Shown one piece after another: positions 53,301 through 64,000 of a stretch of 64,000 nt of DNA; the first letter of the stretch is position 1; each line of letters begins with the position of its first letter. Origin of the DNA: Cyanoderma ruficeps (Eukaryota; Chordata; Aves; Passeriformes; Timaliidae). The DNA lies in NCBI GenBank assembly GCA_008694505.1, contig VZDJ01000056.1, positions 4,095,205-4,159,204 of the forward strand, read 5' to 3'. The notes below the pieces were generated by a model. It made no database searches. It saw only the letters and a program-made list of their open reading frames with translations, and had not been told where the DNA came from. The position numbers and the translations under genes are program-made.

Positions 53301-56300
53301 TTTGACTGGAGCTCGTTAATGTAAATAATGGCGAAGCATGTTTATCATGCCCTGTCTGGGCCAGGAAATCAGCCAGCAATGGGCTGAAAGATAAGCAGAA
53401 GAGAAGCAATACAAACTGCTGTGGGGGAACACGGTGTACAGTCCCCTTCCCCGCGGGATGTGTGGCATTACCCAGGCTTTAACTTGGACTGCCGGCGAAC
53501 CGCAGAGTATCGGATGGCGATGGTGCAGGCCTTCATCAGGGGCGTCAGAACCTCGTCTGAAATGAGCGAGATGCGCACTGTCGTCATGGTGAAATAATTA
53601 ATCTTCTGTGACCCCTGTCGTACGTAGGTGCCATCGGGTCGAACCTGGAGTAGAGAGAGGCTGTCAGATGCTGCCTTATTCGGTACTACTGTGGTTGTGT
53701 AATCGCTGTGCACAGAATAAAATGGACATAAAAATCCTTCACTGAACGGAAACAATGCTTTTATGTATGATGGATGAAAGGTATCGATTTGAAGAGACAA
53801 ACTCTTACTGTTTCTGGCAGAGGTAGGTTCTGCCTGCCCCATGATCCCCAGCTCCTGAATGTGGAATTCATGACACTGACTTTCATTTAGGATTCAGGTA
53901 CCTTCTGCCCTTGATAAAACCTCAGAGACTTGCTGACACTCAAAGGAAGATTTTTGTCCCAAATTTAGACAGGTCCCTGTTGACTCTCGGCTGTGGAATG
54001 AGAGTCTGATGGCAAGTTTGTGATGTGAGTCCACACATACCTCACAAAACTTGCTCAGCATGTTCTCCCTGGGGATGCGCACGTTCTTCAGCAGGAGGTA
54101 GCCATTGTCAATGTGCTCAAAATTCATTTTGGGACCGATGTCTCCTGCAGTTATGCCTGCAGCAGGAGAAAACATAGCTTGCTTACTTCCACTTGAATTT
54201 TCTGCTCCCCATTTTGTGTCAAGATGAGGACCTCAAAAGAAGGGCATGGTCAGCTCTGCTTTTTCCCCAGCATGGGCGATCTTGCCCAAGGGGTGAAACA
54301 GGCATTTGAATGCCTTATAGTAGTTTGTTTCCATGATCCATTGACAGATGAATCTGTGCTGGCTGGGGTCAGAACTGAAGAATTAATGCAGAGGTGCTCA
54401 GAGCAGCTCAGGTTTCTGGTTATGTCAAGGGCTTGGTCTGGCTATGGCTGAGGATACGTTAAATTTCTCTTCAGATCAAAAGGTTGGGGTTAATGATAAC
54501 TACACCTTGGGTATCTCTCTTGGCTTGGTTTTGCCAGTTATAACTCTCCCTGGGCCCAGTGTTTTAGAAAACATTTAAGGCAAAATAGGCAGAACACCTG
54601 CACATGTGCTGCAGTGTCTGGGGTTGTTTACCTGGGCAGAGGGAATGGTCCTGAAGGCTGCGTATCTGCACGATGAAGGGATGGATGCCATAGCACTTCC
54701 CATGGATGTACAGCTGAGCAAAGACAACTGTGTGGGTTGCTGATCTTCCCACTGTGAGAAGAAAAACAGCCCCATCCCCTTAAGACAAGGTATAGCACAA
54801 ACACAGTTAAGAGAGGTCAGTACTATGTGTTGGATCTTAGGTATGGGTCAGCACAAGTGTGTGCTGGAAACCTAAATCAGCCTGCTCTTAGCTCTCAGAA
54901 ATTGCACCATCGTTCTTCCTCTTGCTGCCCATGAGGCTTGGATTAACAGTTTTGTAACAGAATATGAGAAAAAATAAACAGCTTGAGCTAATGTAATGCT
55001 GAGAGTGGGAAGTGCTGTGGCTGTTGCAGTGACTCCAGTTATTTTTTATGAAATACCTTCCTGAAGGGAGCCAAGAACTTCATGCTTGAATCCTTTATGC
55101 TGAGACTGTCTGATGACTCGAATCCTTTATGCTGATGACCTCCCTGCAGTTTTTGGTTGTCTGAGTATTATTTACAAAGAAGGGAAGATTTATTCCTGCA
55201 GAGGCAAGAGCTTTCCTGAGTGAAGTTCTTCAGCCTGCAACCCAAGGGGCTTTTGCAGATGATAGTGGCTCCCTTGTGGCCTTTGAACTTGGACAACCCC
55301 CTTTCTCTCACTTGCTTGTCCATAAGAGTATCTCTTATTGAAGTCTTCTGCTGGCACCTAGGCCTTCAAACACAGAGCTTAGCTAGAGTAGATGGAGTAA
55401 CTGAAGGAGGCAAAACCCAAAATATTTTGTGTGGTACTTACTATCTCCAGGCCACCACTTCATGGCAGAGATCTTTGGTGTGTTCAGTACAAACTCCTGA
55501 GTAGCAGTATCAAAGACTGCTGTTGTTTCCAAACCCTGAAGATAAGTGCCTTTAAAAAAAAAAAAATCTGTTTATGTATCTATCTCCTGGTATATCACAG
55601 GGATGGAGAGAGTGAAGGATCCCTGGAAGCTGACTGTGGGTATTATCAGAGTTTTGTGGTTTACCCTTCTGATAAGAACCATGAATGAGAACCCAACCAC
55701 ACCCATCTCTGTAAAGGATGGACAGTTTGGAGTCAAATTCCCATGGGAATCTGGGCTGCAGCCTTGTGAAATGCTGTTTTCCCTGCAGCCTTACCGTGTC
55801 CCAGTTCAGTCTGTGCGTAGCTTCCAATGAGCTTGTGCTGGGTGGCGAGAGGAATCCACTTGGCGATTTGTTTGTCAGAGCCCAGCACTGAAATACTCCT
55901 CATGAAGACGCGGTGAAGGAGGAAGGCGACATCTCCTGACAGTGCCCTGCAGAGAAGGCACAAGGGGTGTTTTTAAGGGGATGAAGTTCCAGGCATGTGA
56001 TGAATGAGGCAGTGGCACTGCAGTGGTCACCAGACAGTACCACCTGCTGCCTTTTGATTTCTGCCTCGTCATACCTTGCCCTGCACCCAGCATCAGCACA
56101 GCGTTGCAGGGCAAGTGCCCTTCCAAGCTGCTTTTGTCTCTTCTTCCATAAGAGTTTGCATATGTGTTTCTCACTCATTTTACTTGGTCTTGGAGGAATT
56201 ATCTGTTCTGAGTAGCAGATGCTGAGCTAAAAGCACAACCTAGCTCCAAAGCTCCAGAGGCTCTGTGAGCATTTCATATGTTTATTTTACTTCATAGGAT

Positions 56301-59300
56301 TTATTTCCTTGATTATTTAAGTCAGATTTTGAGGCTGAACTAGAAAGAACAAAACAGCACCCTACTTGAAAAACTCCAAACCCTACCAATTCACTGTGGG
56401 GCATATTAGACTGATTAACACATGTAGATATCTGGGATCTGGATCTCCTGAACTTTCCCATTCCCATTCTGGAGAAATACCATGTTATGTTTGGTTTGTT
56501 GCTGTACTTTTTGCTGTCTGTTTGCTGCCTATTGCTGTCAGTGAACAATACTGGGGCTCATGGAGATTTGTCCTGAATTGAGATGTTATTTTCTTGTGGA
56601 AAAATTCAAATACATCCAAGTAACTCCTGGTTTATTATCTGGTCAGGTCCTTTGCCATCTCCATCTGCATACATCCTAAAAAGCACTATTCCAGAAACTC
56701 TGTATGGGTACAGTGATTTCTGTGGCGCAAATGAGAAATTTATTTAAGCTTTCTTTGTGTGTGAGAAATAATAAGAAAACATGAGGAATATAAATATATG
56801 CCTCTTCCTGGGATTCCTCAGAACATGGCTGAATCACCTCACAGGTACAGATACAGGTACATGTACAAGTAAGTGGCTGTGCTGTTCTCAGTAGCTGAGT
56901 GGCTGTTAGCACATTGCTTTATTGCAGTGCTATAGAGTGCATCTCCTTTCACATAAGATACCTTCTATTGTTAACAAATGACTCTGACCTTTCTTTTATA
57001 CTGGCCCTGAGAGAGAATTAATCATGCTGAAACAGTGTGGGGGGGAAATATGAACAAAGAAGTTAAAGGGAAATTGCTTTGATTAACAGAAAATGACTTA
57101 ATGAATCCTTGGCAGCTTGGCCAGAAATAACGTTCCTTTAGCTGCAATTTGAAAAGCTGGATTTTAAATTGTGTGAGTGATTCACTGTGCCTGGCAATGG
57201 GAGCCAGGATTCTGTCATAAGAGCTTGGTGCTCACCTGGAGTTCCATCAGGCAAGAGCTGCCCTGCCAGACAGCTCTGCTCCTAATCCAGCAAATGGGAC
57301 AACACAGGGCTGGTCCTGCTGCAGCCTTTGGCATCAGGGGGCCTGATAAAAGCACACCTGGGTGGGGTTTTTTTTTGTTCTGAGGGAGCAGTGGAGAGCT
57401 GCTTTTTAATGGGAATATAATGATCAGATCCAAGAGCTCTTGATGGCACATTTCCCCCTTCATTAGTTCCGTTCACTGTGTTAAAGAGCTCAGCATAAAA
57501 AATTACCATCTTTCATATGATGGGGACAACTTTTTAGCAGGACTTGTTACCATAGGGCAGGGGTAATGGTTTTAAACTAAAAGAAGGTAGATTTAGGTGA
57601 GACATAATGAAGAACTTATTTTCTATGAGCATGGTGAAACAGTGGCACAGATTGCCCAGAGAGCTGGTGGATGCCCTGCAAACATTCCAGGTCAGCCTGA
57701 ACAGGGCTCTGAGCAACCTGATCTAGGTGATGTCCTTGCTCATTGCAGAAGGCCAGACTAGATGACCTTTAAATGTCCTTTCCAACCCAAACTGTGCTAT
57801 GAGTCTATGAAATGCCAACAAGTGGCTCTGAGTGACAGCAGTGCTGTGTGAGGGACAGGCATTGCCCTTCTGAGTGACACTTCAGAACCTGCACCTTCCT
57901 ACTGGGTATGTGACCCCACCAAGCAGAGAGTGTGCCCTGGGCAACAGCCAGCCAGGAATTGATTGAGCAAAGGGGGAGAGGAGGGGCAAGCAATTGAAAT
58001 GTGGAGCTCAACCCCACACGAAGTGTTAAGAAAACTTTTAAAGGAAAGGACTGTGAAAATACTTCATTGTCATTTACCTACAAAATAAGGTCAATTTTTT
58101 CTTTTTTTTTCCCTTTAATAAAATATGTTTTCTAGATACACAAAACATAATCTTTAATTTATTTAGAAGTCAGTAATGTAACTGAAACAGCATCACTTCC
58201 AATTCTAGTTATACATTTAAAAATGTCTAAGGGGTGTATGAGAGCTGCAGCACAAGTAAGAGGTTGTTGAAGTGGAAATCTCATCTTGTGGTTGTGAACT
58301 GCTGTGATCTATCACACTACCCATGTGCTTCTCTCTGAGATGTTCCCAGTCATGTACCACCATTTTCCCTTTTCCCAAATGTGCTGCTGAAGTAAAAACC
58401 TGCAGCACTTTTTCATCCAAACCTATTCTGTCAGCTGTTGGCCTTTTCCAGCCTTTGCTAAAGCTGATTCTTGTTGGCATACAAAGCTTTTAACAAAAAA
58501 CTAGTTGTACATTAAAAAAAAACAAAACAGAAATCACCTGTAAATGTACTTATATTCAGGTCCATTCTCAGTCCATCCCATCTCATGCATCTTTTTCTGG
58601 AGATGAACAGCCTTCTTGACTGCTGCTTCATACCTCTCATTCTGGGTCTGGAAATACTGATTTTCTCTGCTAAATACAGGGTCAGATTCGATAGCTTCCA
58701 CTGCAAAGCAACACAGAACAGTTGGTTCTCCCGGGGCTGGGGAAGTGCAGGCAGTGCCTCTAGCCATGTTGGGAAGAACAGGCAGGACTGGATTCATGGA
58801 TATTGATGCTGTGATTTTTAGGGTGCTTGCAGGCAGGTTTTGTTTTGCTATTTCTGGCTCTCATGGCTGTCACATCTAACCCTGAAAAGCAGCGGGTTTG
58901 GGGAAGCAGAAGGGGAATTGAGTGGGCCTGAGAGAGGGGTCTGTTCAGTAGAAATGGAGACCCTGCAGGGTAAGGCACCCTCCCTGGTGAGGGTGGGAGA
59001 GGTGACTTCTGGCAGAAGATGCCAAGGTTCCCTGTGCCTCCAATTGCTGTGAGGGCAGTAAGGGCTGTGGTGAGCTGCATCAGCCAGAGGGTGGGTTATG
59101 GCTGGAGCCTGCTGGGTATCCTGCTCAGGATGGTACCAGCCCATTGCACTGTTGCAAAACAACTCAGAGTCACTATTTCTGTGTCAGTTTGAACACTCCC
59201 CTTGTCCATTTTGCCTTAAAACCTTGAATCTATTAATGTGGAAGGTTATACTGAACTCCAGTGACACTGTTAGGCACTATGAAGAGGGCGATCCCAGTGG

Positions 59301-60015
59301 CCGTGCTGTTTTCCTTTGGTAAGAGTATAATATGGATGCAGTTAGAGAGAAAACAGAGAGGGTTTTTTCCTCTGTTTCTTCTGAGCAACAGTAATTTTTT
59401 GGCACATCCATCATGAGTGAGAGCAGCTCAGCCCGGCTGAGCCAACCCACGCACGAAATTCCCCACCTGGATGAGCCCAATGTGCCAGGGAGGGAACCTG
59501 GCTGTGGTTCACACGTGATGTGCATTTCTGCACAGCAGCACCAGCCCCTGCATGCATTTCCCTTAAACATGGATGCTCCTCAGTTCTTGTATTCCAGTTT
59601 AACCAGTCTTGCCAGAGACAGGGGATGGGAGCAGGGAGGAGGAAAAGCTTCAGACAGCAGGAGTGGCTGCGGAGGAGTTGTATAGATTTACATGAAGAGA
59701 AGACTCCAGGTCCACACTCCCACTTTTTATAAGAGATGGGGGATAAGCAAATGCCCAAAGCACAAACCCCACTGTGCTGCAAAGGAGGAGCAGAGCAGCA
59801 GGACATAGGCATGGCCTGTGCCAGCCCCCACCAGGGCCTCCTAAGGGTCACTCACCCACTGCCCTCCGTATCCGTGTCTGCTCTGTGCCGCCGTCCAGCA
59901 GGGCCGTGAGTTTCTCCACGCTGAAGGAGGCTGTTTGCCTCTCGCTGGCGAGGTCGGGGTTCACGCTGCCAAGCACTGAGCCCTGCGAGTATTTGCTGGT
60001 CTCCAGCAGAGCCAT
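44317..60015 (-). CDS. ACOX2: Peroxisomal acyl-CoA oxidase 2 (branched-chain)
   Basis: Fourteen coding exons in transcript order: 60015-59856, 58700-58538, 55946-55795, 55549-55442, 54751-54632, 54156-54041, 53644-53472, 52386-52224, 51577-51387, 50252-50091, 49130-49025, 47116-46899, 45228-45099, 44379-44317. All are GT-AG, and the phases join to 674 residues (human has 681). The enzyme is a peroxisomal FAD oxidase that desaturates 2-methyl-branched fatty acyl-CoAs and the bile-acid intermediates di- and trihydroxycholestanoyl-CoA, giving H2O2. Features seen: TQNERYEAA near residue 70, YAQTELGHG and WWPGD (acyl-CoA oxidase middle domain), [14 protein letters not shown], then YEGEN at about residues 436-440 carrying the family's catalytic glutamate, and a C-terminal SKL peroxisomal signal. 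The ATG at 60015 has A at -3 and G at +4, with an in-frame TGA 15 codons upstream. Sequence and synteny favour ACOX2 over ACOX1 or ACOX3. Confidence 0.96.
45229..46898 (-). other. ACOX2: ACOX2 intron 12 with CR1 tail
   Basis: A 1.7-kb intron. It carries a CR1 3' end at about 45408-45500 and, at 45820-45905, a stretch with a phrase resembling old reptilian repeats (GGGCCCATCTAGCCCA). No coding sequence is recognised besides the flanking exons. Confidence 0.7.
45408..45500 (+). mobile_element. CR1 LINE 3' end
   Basis: Contains GGTTGGACTAGATGATCTCC, the hallmark near the 3' end of avian CR1 retroposons, followed by the CCCTTTCAACTGTAAT region and a TTCTGTGAT tail of the type ending CR1 copies. 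About 90 bases are left, so it is a strongly 5'-truncated copy. It lies antisense within ACOX2 intron 12. Confidence 0.8.
47117..49024 (-). other. ACOX2: ACOX2 intron 11
   Basis: A 1.9-kb intron between the exons QAAK and [11 protein letters not shown]. Plus-strand open frames at 48465-48801 and a minus-strand frame at 47594-47917 have no recognised homology. No repeat boundary is clear. Confidence 0.7.
49131..51386 (-). other. ACOX2: ACOX2 introns 9 and 10
   Basis: Introns 49131-50090 and 50253-51386 around exon 50252-50091. Both are AT-rich. No further feature can be supported. Confidence 0.7.
51578..54040 (-). other. ACOX2: ACOX2 introns 6 to 8
   Basis: Introns 51578-52223, 52387-53471 and 53645-54040. 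No repeat, RNA gene or extra exon is recognised. Intron 7 has a weaker donor (GG|GTAATG) at its start on the minus strand. Confidence 0.7.
54157..55441 (-). other. ACOX2: ACOX2 introns 4 and 5
   Basis: Introns 54157-54631 and 54752-55441. The second holds a partial 32-base tandem duplication at 55088-55135. Otherwise unremarkable. Confidence 0.7.
55088..55135. repeat. Partial tandem duplication, 32-base period
   Basis: The 16-mer GAATCCTTTATGCTGA occurs at 55088-55103 and again at 55120-55135, 32 bases apart. It lies in ACOX2 intron 4 and is probably a local duplication. Confidence 0.8.
55947..58537 (-). other. ACOX2: ACOX2 intron 2 with CR1 copy
   Basis: A 2.6-kb intron holding a CR1 element at about 57510-57812. 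Other parts are AT-rich with a short alternating CAGGTACA stretch near 56843-56870. No exon candidate was found. Confidence 0.7.
57510..57812 (+). mobile_element. CR1 LINE, 5'-truncated copy
   Basis: About 300 bases with phrases typical of the CR1 3' region: TTTTAGCAGGACTTGTTACC, GGTAATGGTTTTAAACTAAA, AGGTAGATTTAGGTGAGACA, GCCCAGAGAGCTGGTGGATG, and AGACTAGATGACCTTTAAAT, followed by TTTCCAACCCAAACTGTGCT and a TCTATGA-type tail. The element is read on the plus strand, antisense to ACOX2. The reverse-transcriptase part is missing, as is usual for CR1 copies. The left edge is approximate. Confidence 0.88.
58701..59855 (-). other. ACOX2: ACOX2 intron 1
   Basis: A 1.15-kb intron between the start-codon exon and the exon [11 protein letters not shown]. 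It is GC-richer than other introns and so carries several overlapping ORFs of 70-146 codons on both strands; none resembles a known protein. Confidence 0.7.
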
Positions 60016-60639
60016 CCTGGAGTCTGCGCTGCTTTGCAAAGGGACAGGGCTCCTCGGTCACTGGCACCGTCAGTGGATGCCTGATAGAGGTGTTGGCACA
60101 GCGAGGAGTGGTTTTGGTAGGTTGGCCAAGATGTATCTGCACAAGGGCTGCATAAATATTTAGGCACTATCCTGTCCTCATAGCAAAGGGCAGTGGAGAT
60201 TTACGGCACTTTAAAGAACTCAAACTGCAGGTTTTATGACGTATTTTAAAACATAAAATATTTTTCTTTTCCCAGTCTGTCCCCAATGTTCTATGAGAAG
60301 TTCATGCTGGAATATCCCACAAGTACGAGTTAATGTTTATGGGAATTTCTGGCCCAGGGCTCACAGGCACTGGTGGCTCTGCCTGTGCTGCCTCTGTCCT
60401 TGGGGCTCAGCTTTACATTAACCCCTAACCCCATGTTAGTGAGATTGGTTGCAGGACACTAGTAAAAACAAAAACCGTGGTGAATAGAAAATAAAACGTA
60501 TTTTTTCCTTGAAGAAGCTGCTGCTTTTCCAAACATCAGGTTACTTTAAGAAACACAATCTCTGGAAACCACTGTAAATGTGTTATTGATTCCTGTTGTT
60601 TCTGATATTCAGGCCTTTAGTCCAAGGTGTTTCACTGGA

Positions 60640-61100
60640 GAGAGAAAAGCCTCGGGGCAGCGCGGCGGGCACACAGGGCTGGGGCAAGCCGGCGCTGCCC
60701 TTGAGCCGTCACGGGGAGCGCGGGGCTGGGCGCCGGGGACGCCCCGGCCTCAGCTTCCTCTTCCGTGAGGCTGCCTGAGGAAAACGCGATTCCTTTCTCT
60801 CCGTGCAAACGCAGTCCCCCCACGTACCTCGTCTCAGCCGTCCTCCGTGGAGCCGTCCGGCTGCTGCCCCGCTGCCTGGGCCGTGGCTCCCGAGCCCTGT
60901 GAGGGGACCTTGTCCCCGGGGCCGGCGCGGCGGGCCGCGGGTGTTCCTGCTGACCTCTGCAGGCAGGAAAACCCCGCAGCCGCCAGCGCTCGGAGGGCTC
61001 CGCGCTCCCAACAGCGCTGCGTCTGATCCCATAAAGGCAGCGGGCGCCTTGGAGATTGCACTTGCAGCTCCGTCACCCAAGCGACACCCTGCCCTTCTCC
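60640..61100 (-). promoter_or_regulatory. ACOX2: GC-rich island, probable ACOX2 promoter
   Basis: About 450 bases of high GC and CpG located 0.6-1.1 kb upstream of the ACOX2 ATG. On the minus strand a donor-like GAG|GTACGT ends at 60828. It could splice to an acceptor such as CCTCTATCAG next to 60080, making a non-coding first exon. The exon structure and transcription start are inferred. The open frames here are a by-product of base composition. Confidence 0.5.
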
Positions 61101-64000
61101 TGGTGTTTCTAATTTTGGTTTATTGTTCTCGTAGCCTGCTCCGGGTGGAGAGCAGCACCCTTGGGGCTGGCGCTGCTCCCTGCCTGGGGGTTTGGGTGCC
61201 CTCAGGGTTTCCCCAGCTCTGTCATGGCACTGCCCTCAGCCCTTGCCGCAGTTTGGGGTGCAGGGCTGGAATGCGGGGCTGTGCCGGGGGCCAGAGGGAG
61301 CCTGATATGGGGATGTGCTGCCCTCACCTCCCGCGGTCCTGAATCTGTCGCTGCTGGTGCCTGGTGGGCAGGAGATGGGAGCTCAGAAGCCTCACAACCA
61401 TCACATCCTGGCTACAGCAAGATGAGCCTGACGGGAGAGGAATCCAGGAGAGGAATCCAGCAGAGAATCCCCCCCTGCCCACGGCTCATCGATGGGTCTG
61501 TGCTGCCACTGCAGACCCTCGCTGCAAACTGCTTTGTCTGGGAACGAGGGAACACGTGGGGTTCACATTAGGGAAGGCTTGCTTTAACATGAGAAGTTAA
61601 GCAAAGGTTGGGAAATCGGATATAGTTTTGGGTAACAATTTTAAGCCTGAAACTGAGCTTGTTGAACCAAGCCCAACAACCACGAGGAGCAGCAGTCAAT
61701 GAGAGCATCCAACCACGGTGCAGTGAGTGGCTCACGGGCAGTGGAAGGTGTGTTGGGATCACTCTGGTAGATTAAAGATGCCATGTGGCTCCATCACACC
61801 CCCAGAGTGACAGGGTGTCCTATGGATGTGCCGTTTTCTGGTCTGTACTGCATTGTATCGCATCCCACAGTGACTCGGGTCATGAGTGGTTGGGAAGCAG
61901 TACATCCTTCTGAAGTGCTCTGTGGGATTTTTCCATTTGTTCTTACATTTCCTTCTGCTGGAGACAGAAGTGCTTGGCCTTGTGCTTCTTGACTGCTGTT
62001 TATAATTCAGTGAGTGGGTCTGGCTCTCCTGAAGGGAGGGTGAGGGATGACAGATTGGAAAAAGCTTGTCTCTGAATCTCTTTGCAACTTGATGTTCATG
62101 CAGGTTTATATTTGGGCAGGCTCAGATGCTGCCTGAGTTTGTCTGTCTGTGTTAGTTTGTCTGTCTGTGTCATTGCCAGTCTGTGTTAGTGAGATCTGAA
62201 CTGGAGAGCCACCGGAGCTGCACACCCAGTGCCTGTGGATGCCCAGAGATCTCATGGGCTGTGATGAGAACCAACAAAACCCACAAGAGCACCTGCCATG
62301 GTGTGTTGGAAAGCACCCTCATTATTATGTTGCTGATAATTTTGCATTTTTGCCCATTTTTATTAGACTGGATCTCACCAGTATAGTGGCCAATTCAAGA
62401 TTTCATATAATGCTTTCATCAACAAAACCATTCAGTCTGTGGCAGTTTTAGATCATTTTGGGAAATAATCTAAGTATGGAAAAATACCTAGGATAGGCAA
62501 AGGCGACTTCTCAGGAAGGGGTGTTCAGCCAGGGCCAGTCTTAGGGAACCACTGGCTTGAGGAAGAAAACCAGAACTTGCCATTTCTGAGGCAGTCATGA
62601 GGAGTAAATCATGTAGTAAAATGTAAGTGTTCCTTGACAGGAAATTTCACTGCAGCAAATTATCTGGGAGCACTTCAGGAGTGAGTGCACAGGAGAAGAG
62701 ATCTCAGCATGACCTGGATAAAGAGCACAGCTGGTATTGAAAACTCTGGCAGTGTGAGAAATTCCAGGCAATGGAGCAGTTTGAGCATAGCTAAAAGGTT
62801 TTTATCTTTAAAGAGCAGAAGTGATTGGTTCTTACTCTCTTCCACAGAAGAGGAACTGTCACAATGAACAACTACCATTGCCATCCATGCATGGAAGGAA
62901 GTGTGTGATCACTGTCAGGAGTTTTGGGGCATAGCCCATTGAAACCTCACTGCTTGGGGCTGGGAAAGGTTGATAAAGCATTTTACAAAGTCCTGTGTGA
63001 GTGCCCTGGTCTCATGTTTAACCAAAGACCTAGAGAAGATTTGCCCCTTTGAAAGGTTTATGCCAGGGAATGAAATACACAACCTGCCATGGTAAGGTAG
63101 CAAGGGTGCTGTTATTATAAACATCAAAGAGGTGGGAAGATGTTTTGTAAACCTGACCTGAAGAACAGGTTTAACGAATGAGATCTCACCCCCAGTGAGG
63201 AGCTGACTCGCCACACCAGTGCCACAGAGTGCCAAGGGTCAGGAACACTTCCCAGTGTGGCAACCCCAGCAGATACCTGGTGTCAGACAAATGCATCCAA
63301 GCACCACCTCTGCGTTGTTCTGAGTGGGATGTTGGCATCTGTGCGGATAAGGATGTTGCCAATGAGACAGAGAAGATCTTTTTGTTTGCTTCGCTGCATC
63401 CACTTTTGGTCCTGGCACTCGGGAACCATGATGTGTGTGACCTGCATGTGTGAAGCATCATCTGCTTATCTTATCTGCTAAATGTGTGGTCTTTGGTTGC
63501 TGCTAAAGCAACTTTAAAAATGTTTAAAAATAATTAATAGCCTCACTGGTGTGAACATTACTTGTCAGTTCAAAAACGTGTTTTTAAATTAAATCCAAGG
63601 ATGTGTTTCCTTGGCTTTGTGTGGATTTTACCCTGCCAGGCAGGTGGGCATCTACAGTCAGTTAGAAATCAGATTGGAACTTCAGTGCACAAAGCCTGAT
63701 TCACAATCTGTGTGCCCTTATACTTTCATCAAATTGGGATGATGTCTGTGTATAAGCAGTGGATGCAGTGTTGGGTGCCAATGGTGCAAAGAGCTCATTG
63801 GTGAGTGAGTTAACACAACATTAACAAAGGAATTGCTGTCAGACTTCACTGTTTTGATGTTCATTCAGTTTATTTGGCTGTTGTCTGTTTGTATCCTTGG
63901 AGCTTTTCCAGTTCCTTGTGGAAAAGAGCAAAATATACAATCATCATTTAGTTTATTTCTTCAGAAGTGTGCACATTAAACAGTGAGTTAATTCAGTAAA
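61101..64000. other. Intergenic region upstream of ACOX2
   Basis: No gene, RNA or clear transposon recognised. GC content falls to the right. A TGTC-type tandem repeat (62136-62171) and a small GAGAGGAATCCAG duplication (61434-61466) are present. By synteny the next gene should be FAM107A, outside the window. Confidence 0.6.
62136..62171. repeat. 18-base tandem duplication, TGTC-rich
   Basis: Two adjacent copies of AGTTTGTCTGTCTGTGTT (the last base of copy two differs), followed by a degraded third piece (CCAGTCTGTGTTAG). A simple-sequence expansion upstream of ACOX2. Confidence 0.85.

Noticed and set aside
59411..59851. 146-codon minus-strand ORF in ACOX2 intron 1
   Set aside because: It lies on the ACOX2 strand but begins just after the exon 1 donor; the phase-matched exon 2 at 58700 gives the conserved protein instead.
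60803..61342. 179-codon plus-strand ORF and minus-strand partners upstream of ACOX2
   Set aside because: Base composition of the GC-rich island explains the open frames; no recognisable protein.
61101..64000. Search for FAM107A exons or other genes at the right edge
   Set aside because: FAM107A is expected next by synteny, but no exon of it was recognised here.

Overview
The window is vertebrate nuclear DNA, most likely avian. It contains four ordinary intron-split protein genes with GT-AG splice sites, CpG-island promoters and AATAAA polyadenylation signals. Two CR1-type LINE 3' ends, the typical retroposons of birds and other reptiles, support a bird. The gene order PXK(+) - PDHB(-) - KCTD6(+) - ACOX2(-) matches the conserved block on human chromosome 3p14. 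Which bird it is cannot be told from the sequence.

Layout. Bases 1-4914 are intron of PXK; its promoter and roughly its first 34 codons lie to the left of the window. Seventeen PXK coding exons run from 4915 to 28935, followed by a short 3' UTR. PDHB is read on the minus strand, with nine coding exons between 34433 and 30975. A CpG island at about 34.1-35.3 kb serves as a shared head-to-head promoter for PDHB and KCTD6. KCTD6 has a non-coding first exon ending near 34857, a 9-codon coding exon at 40089-40115 and a main coding exon at 41322-42008. ACOX2 is read on the minus strand in 14 coding exons from 60015 down to 44317 and ends in the peroxisomal signal SKL. A second GC-rich island at about 60.64-61.10 kb probably holds the ACOX2 promoter. 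From 61.1 to 64.0 kb I see no gene.

Strands alternate, so PXK/PDHB and KCTD6/ACOX2 are tail-to-tail pairs and PDHB/KCTD6 is a head-to-head pair. The proteins have separate jobs: a PX-domain pseudokinase of endosomal trafficking, the E1-beta subunit of mitochondrial pyruvate dehydrogenase, a BTB adaptor for cullin-3 ubiquitin ligase, and the peroxisomal oxidase of branched fatty acids and bile-acid intermediates. Exon junctions were checked by reading phase. All four reading frames join without a break: 540 residues of PXK in the window, 373 for PDHB, 237 for KCTD6 and 674 for ACOX2.

I found no CRISPR array, tRNA, rRNA, viral insertion or novel multi-gene system. The items most worth a second look are a candidate poison-type cassette exon in the last PXK intron, a tandem NAG acceptor in PXK, the shared PDHB/KCTD6 promoter, the easily missed KCTD6 micro-coding exon and a 216-codon antisense ORF in a PXK intron.
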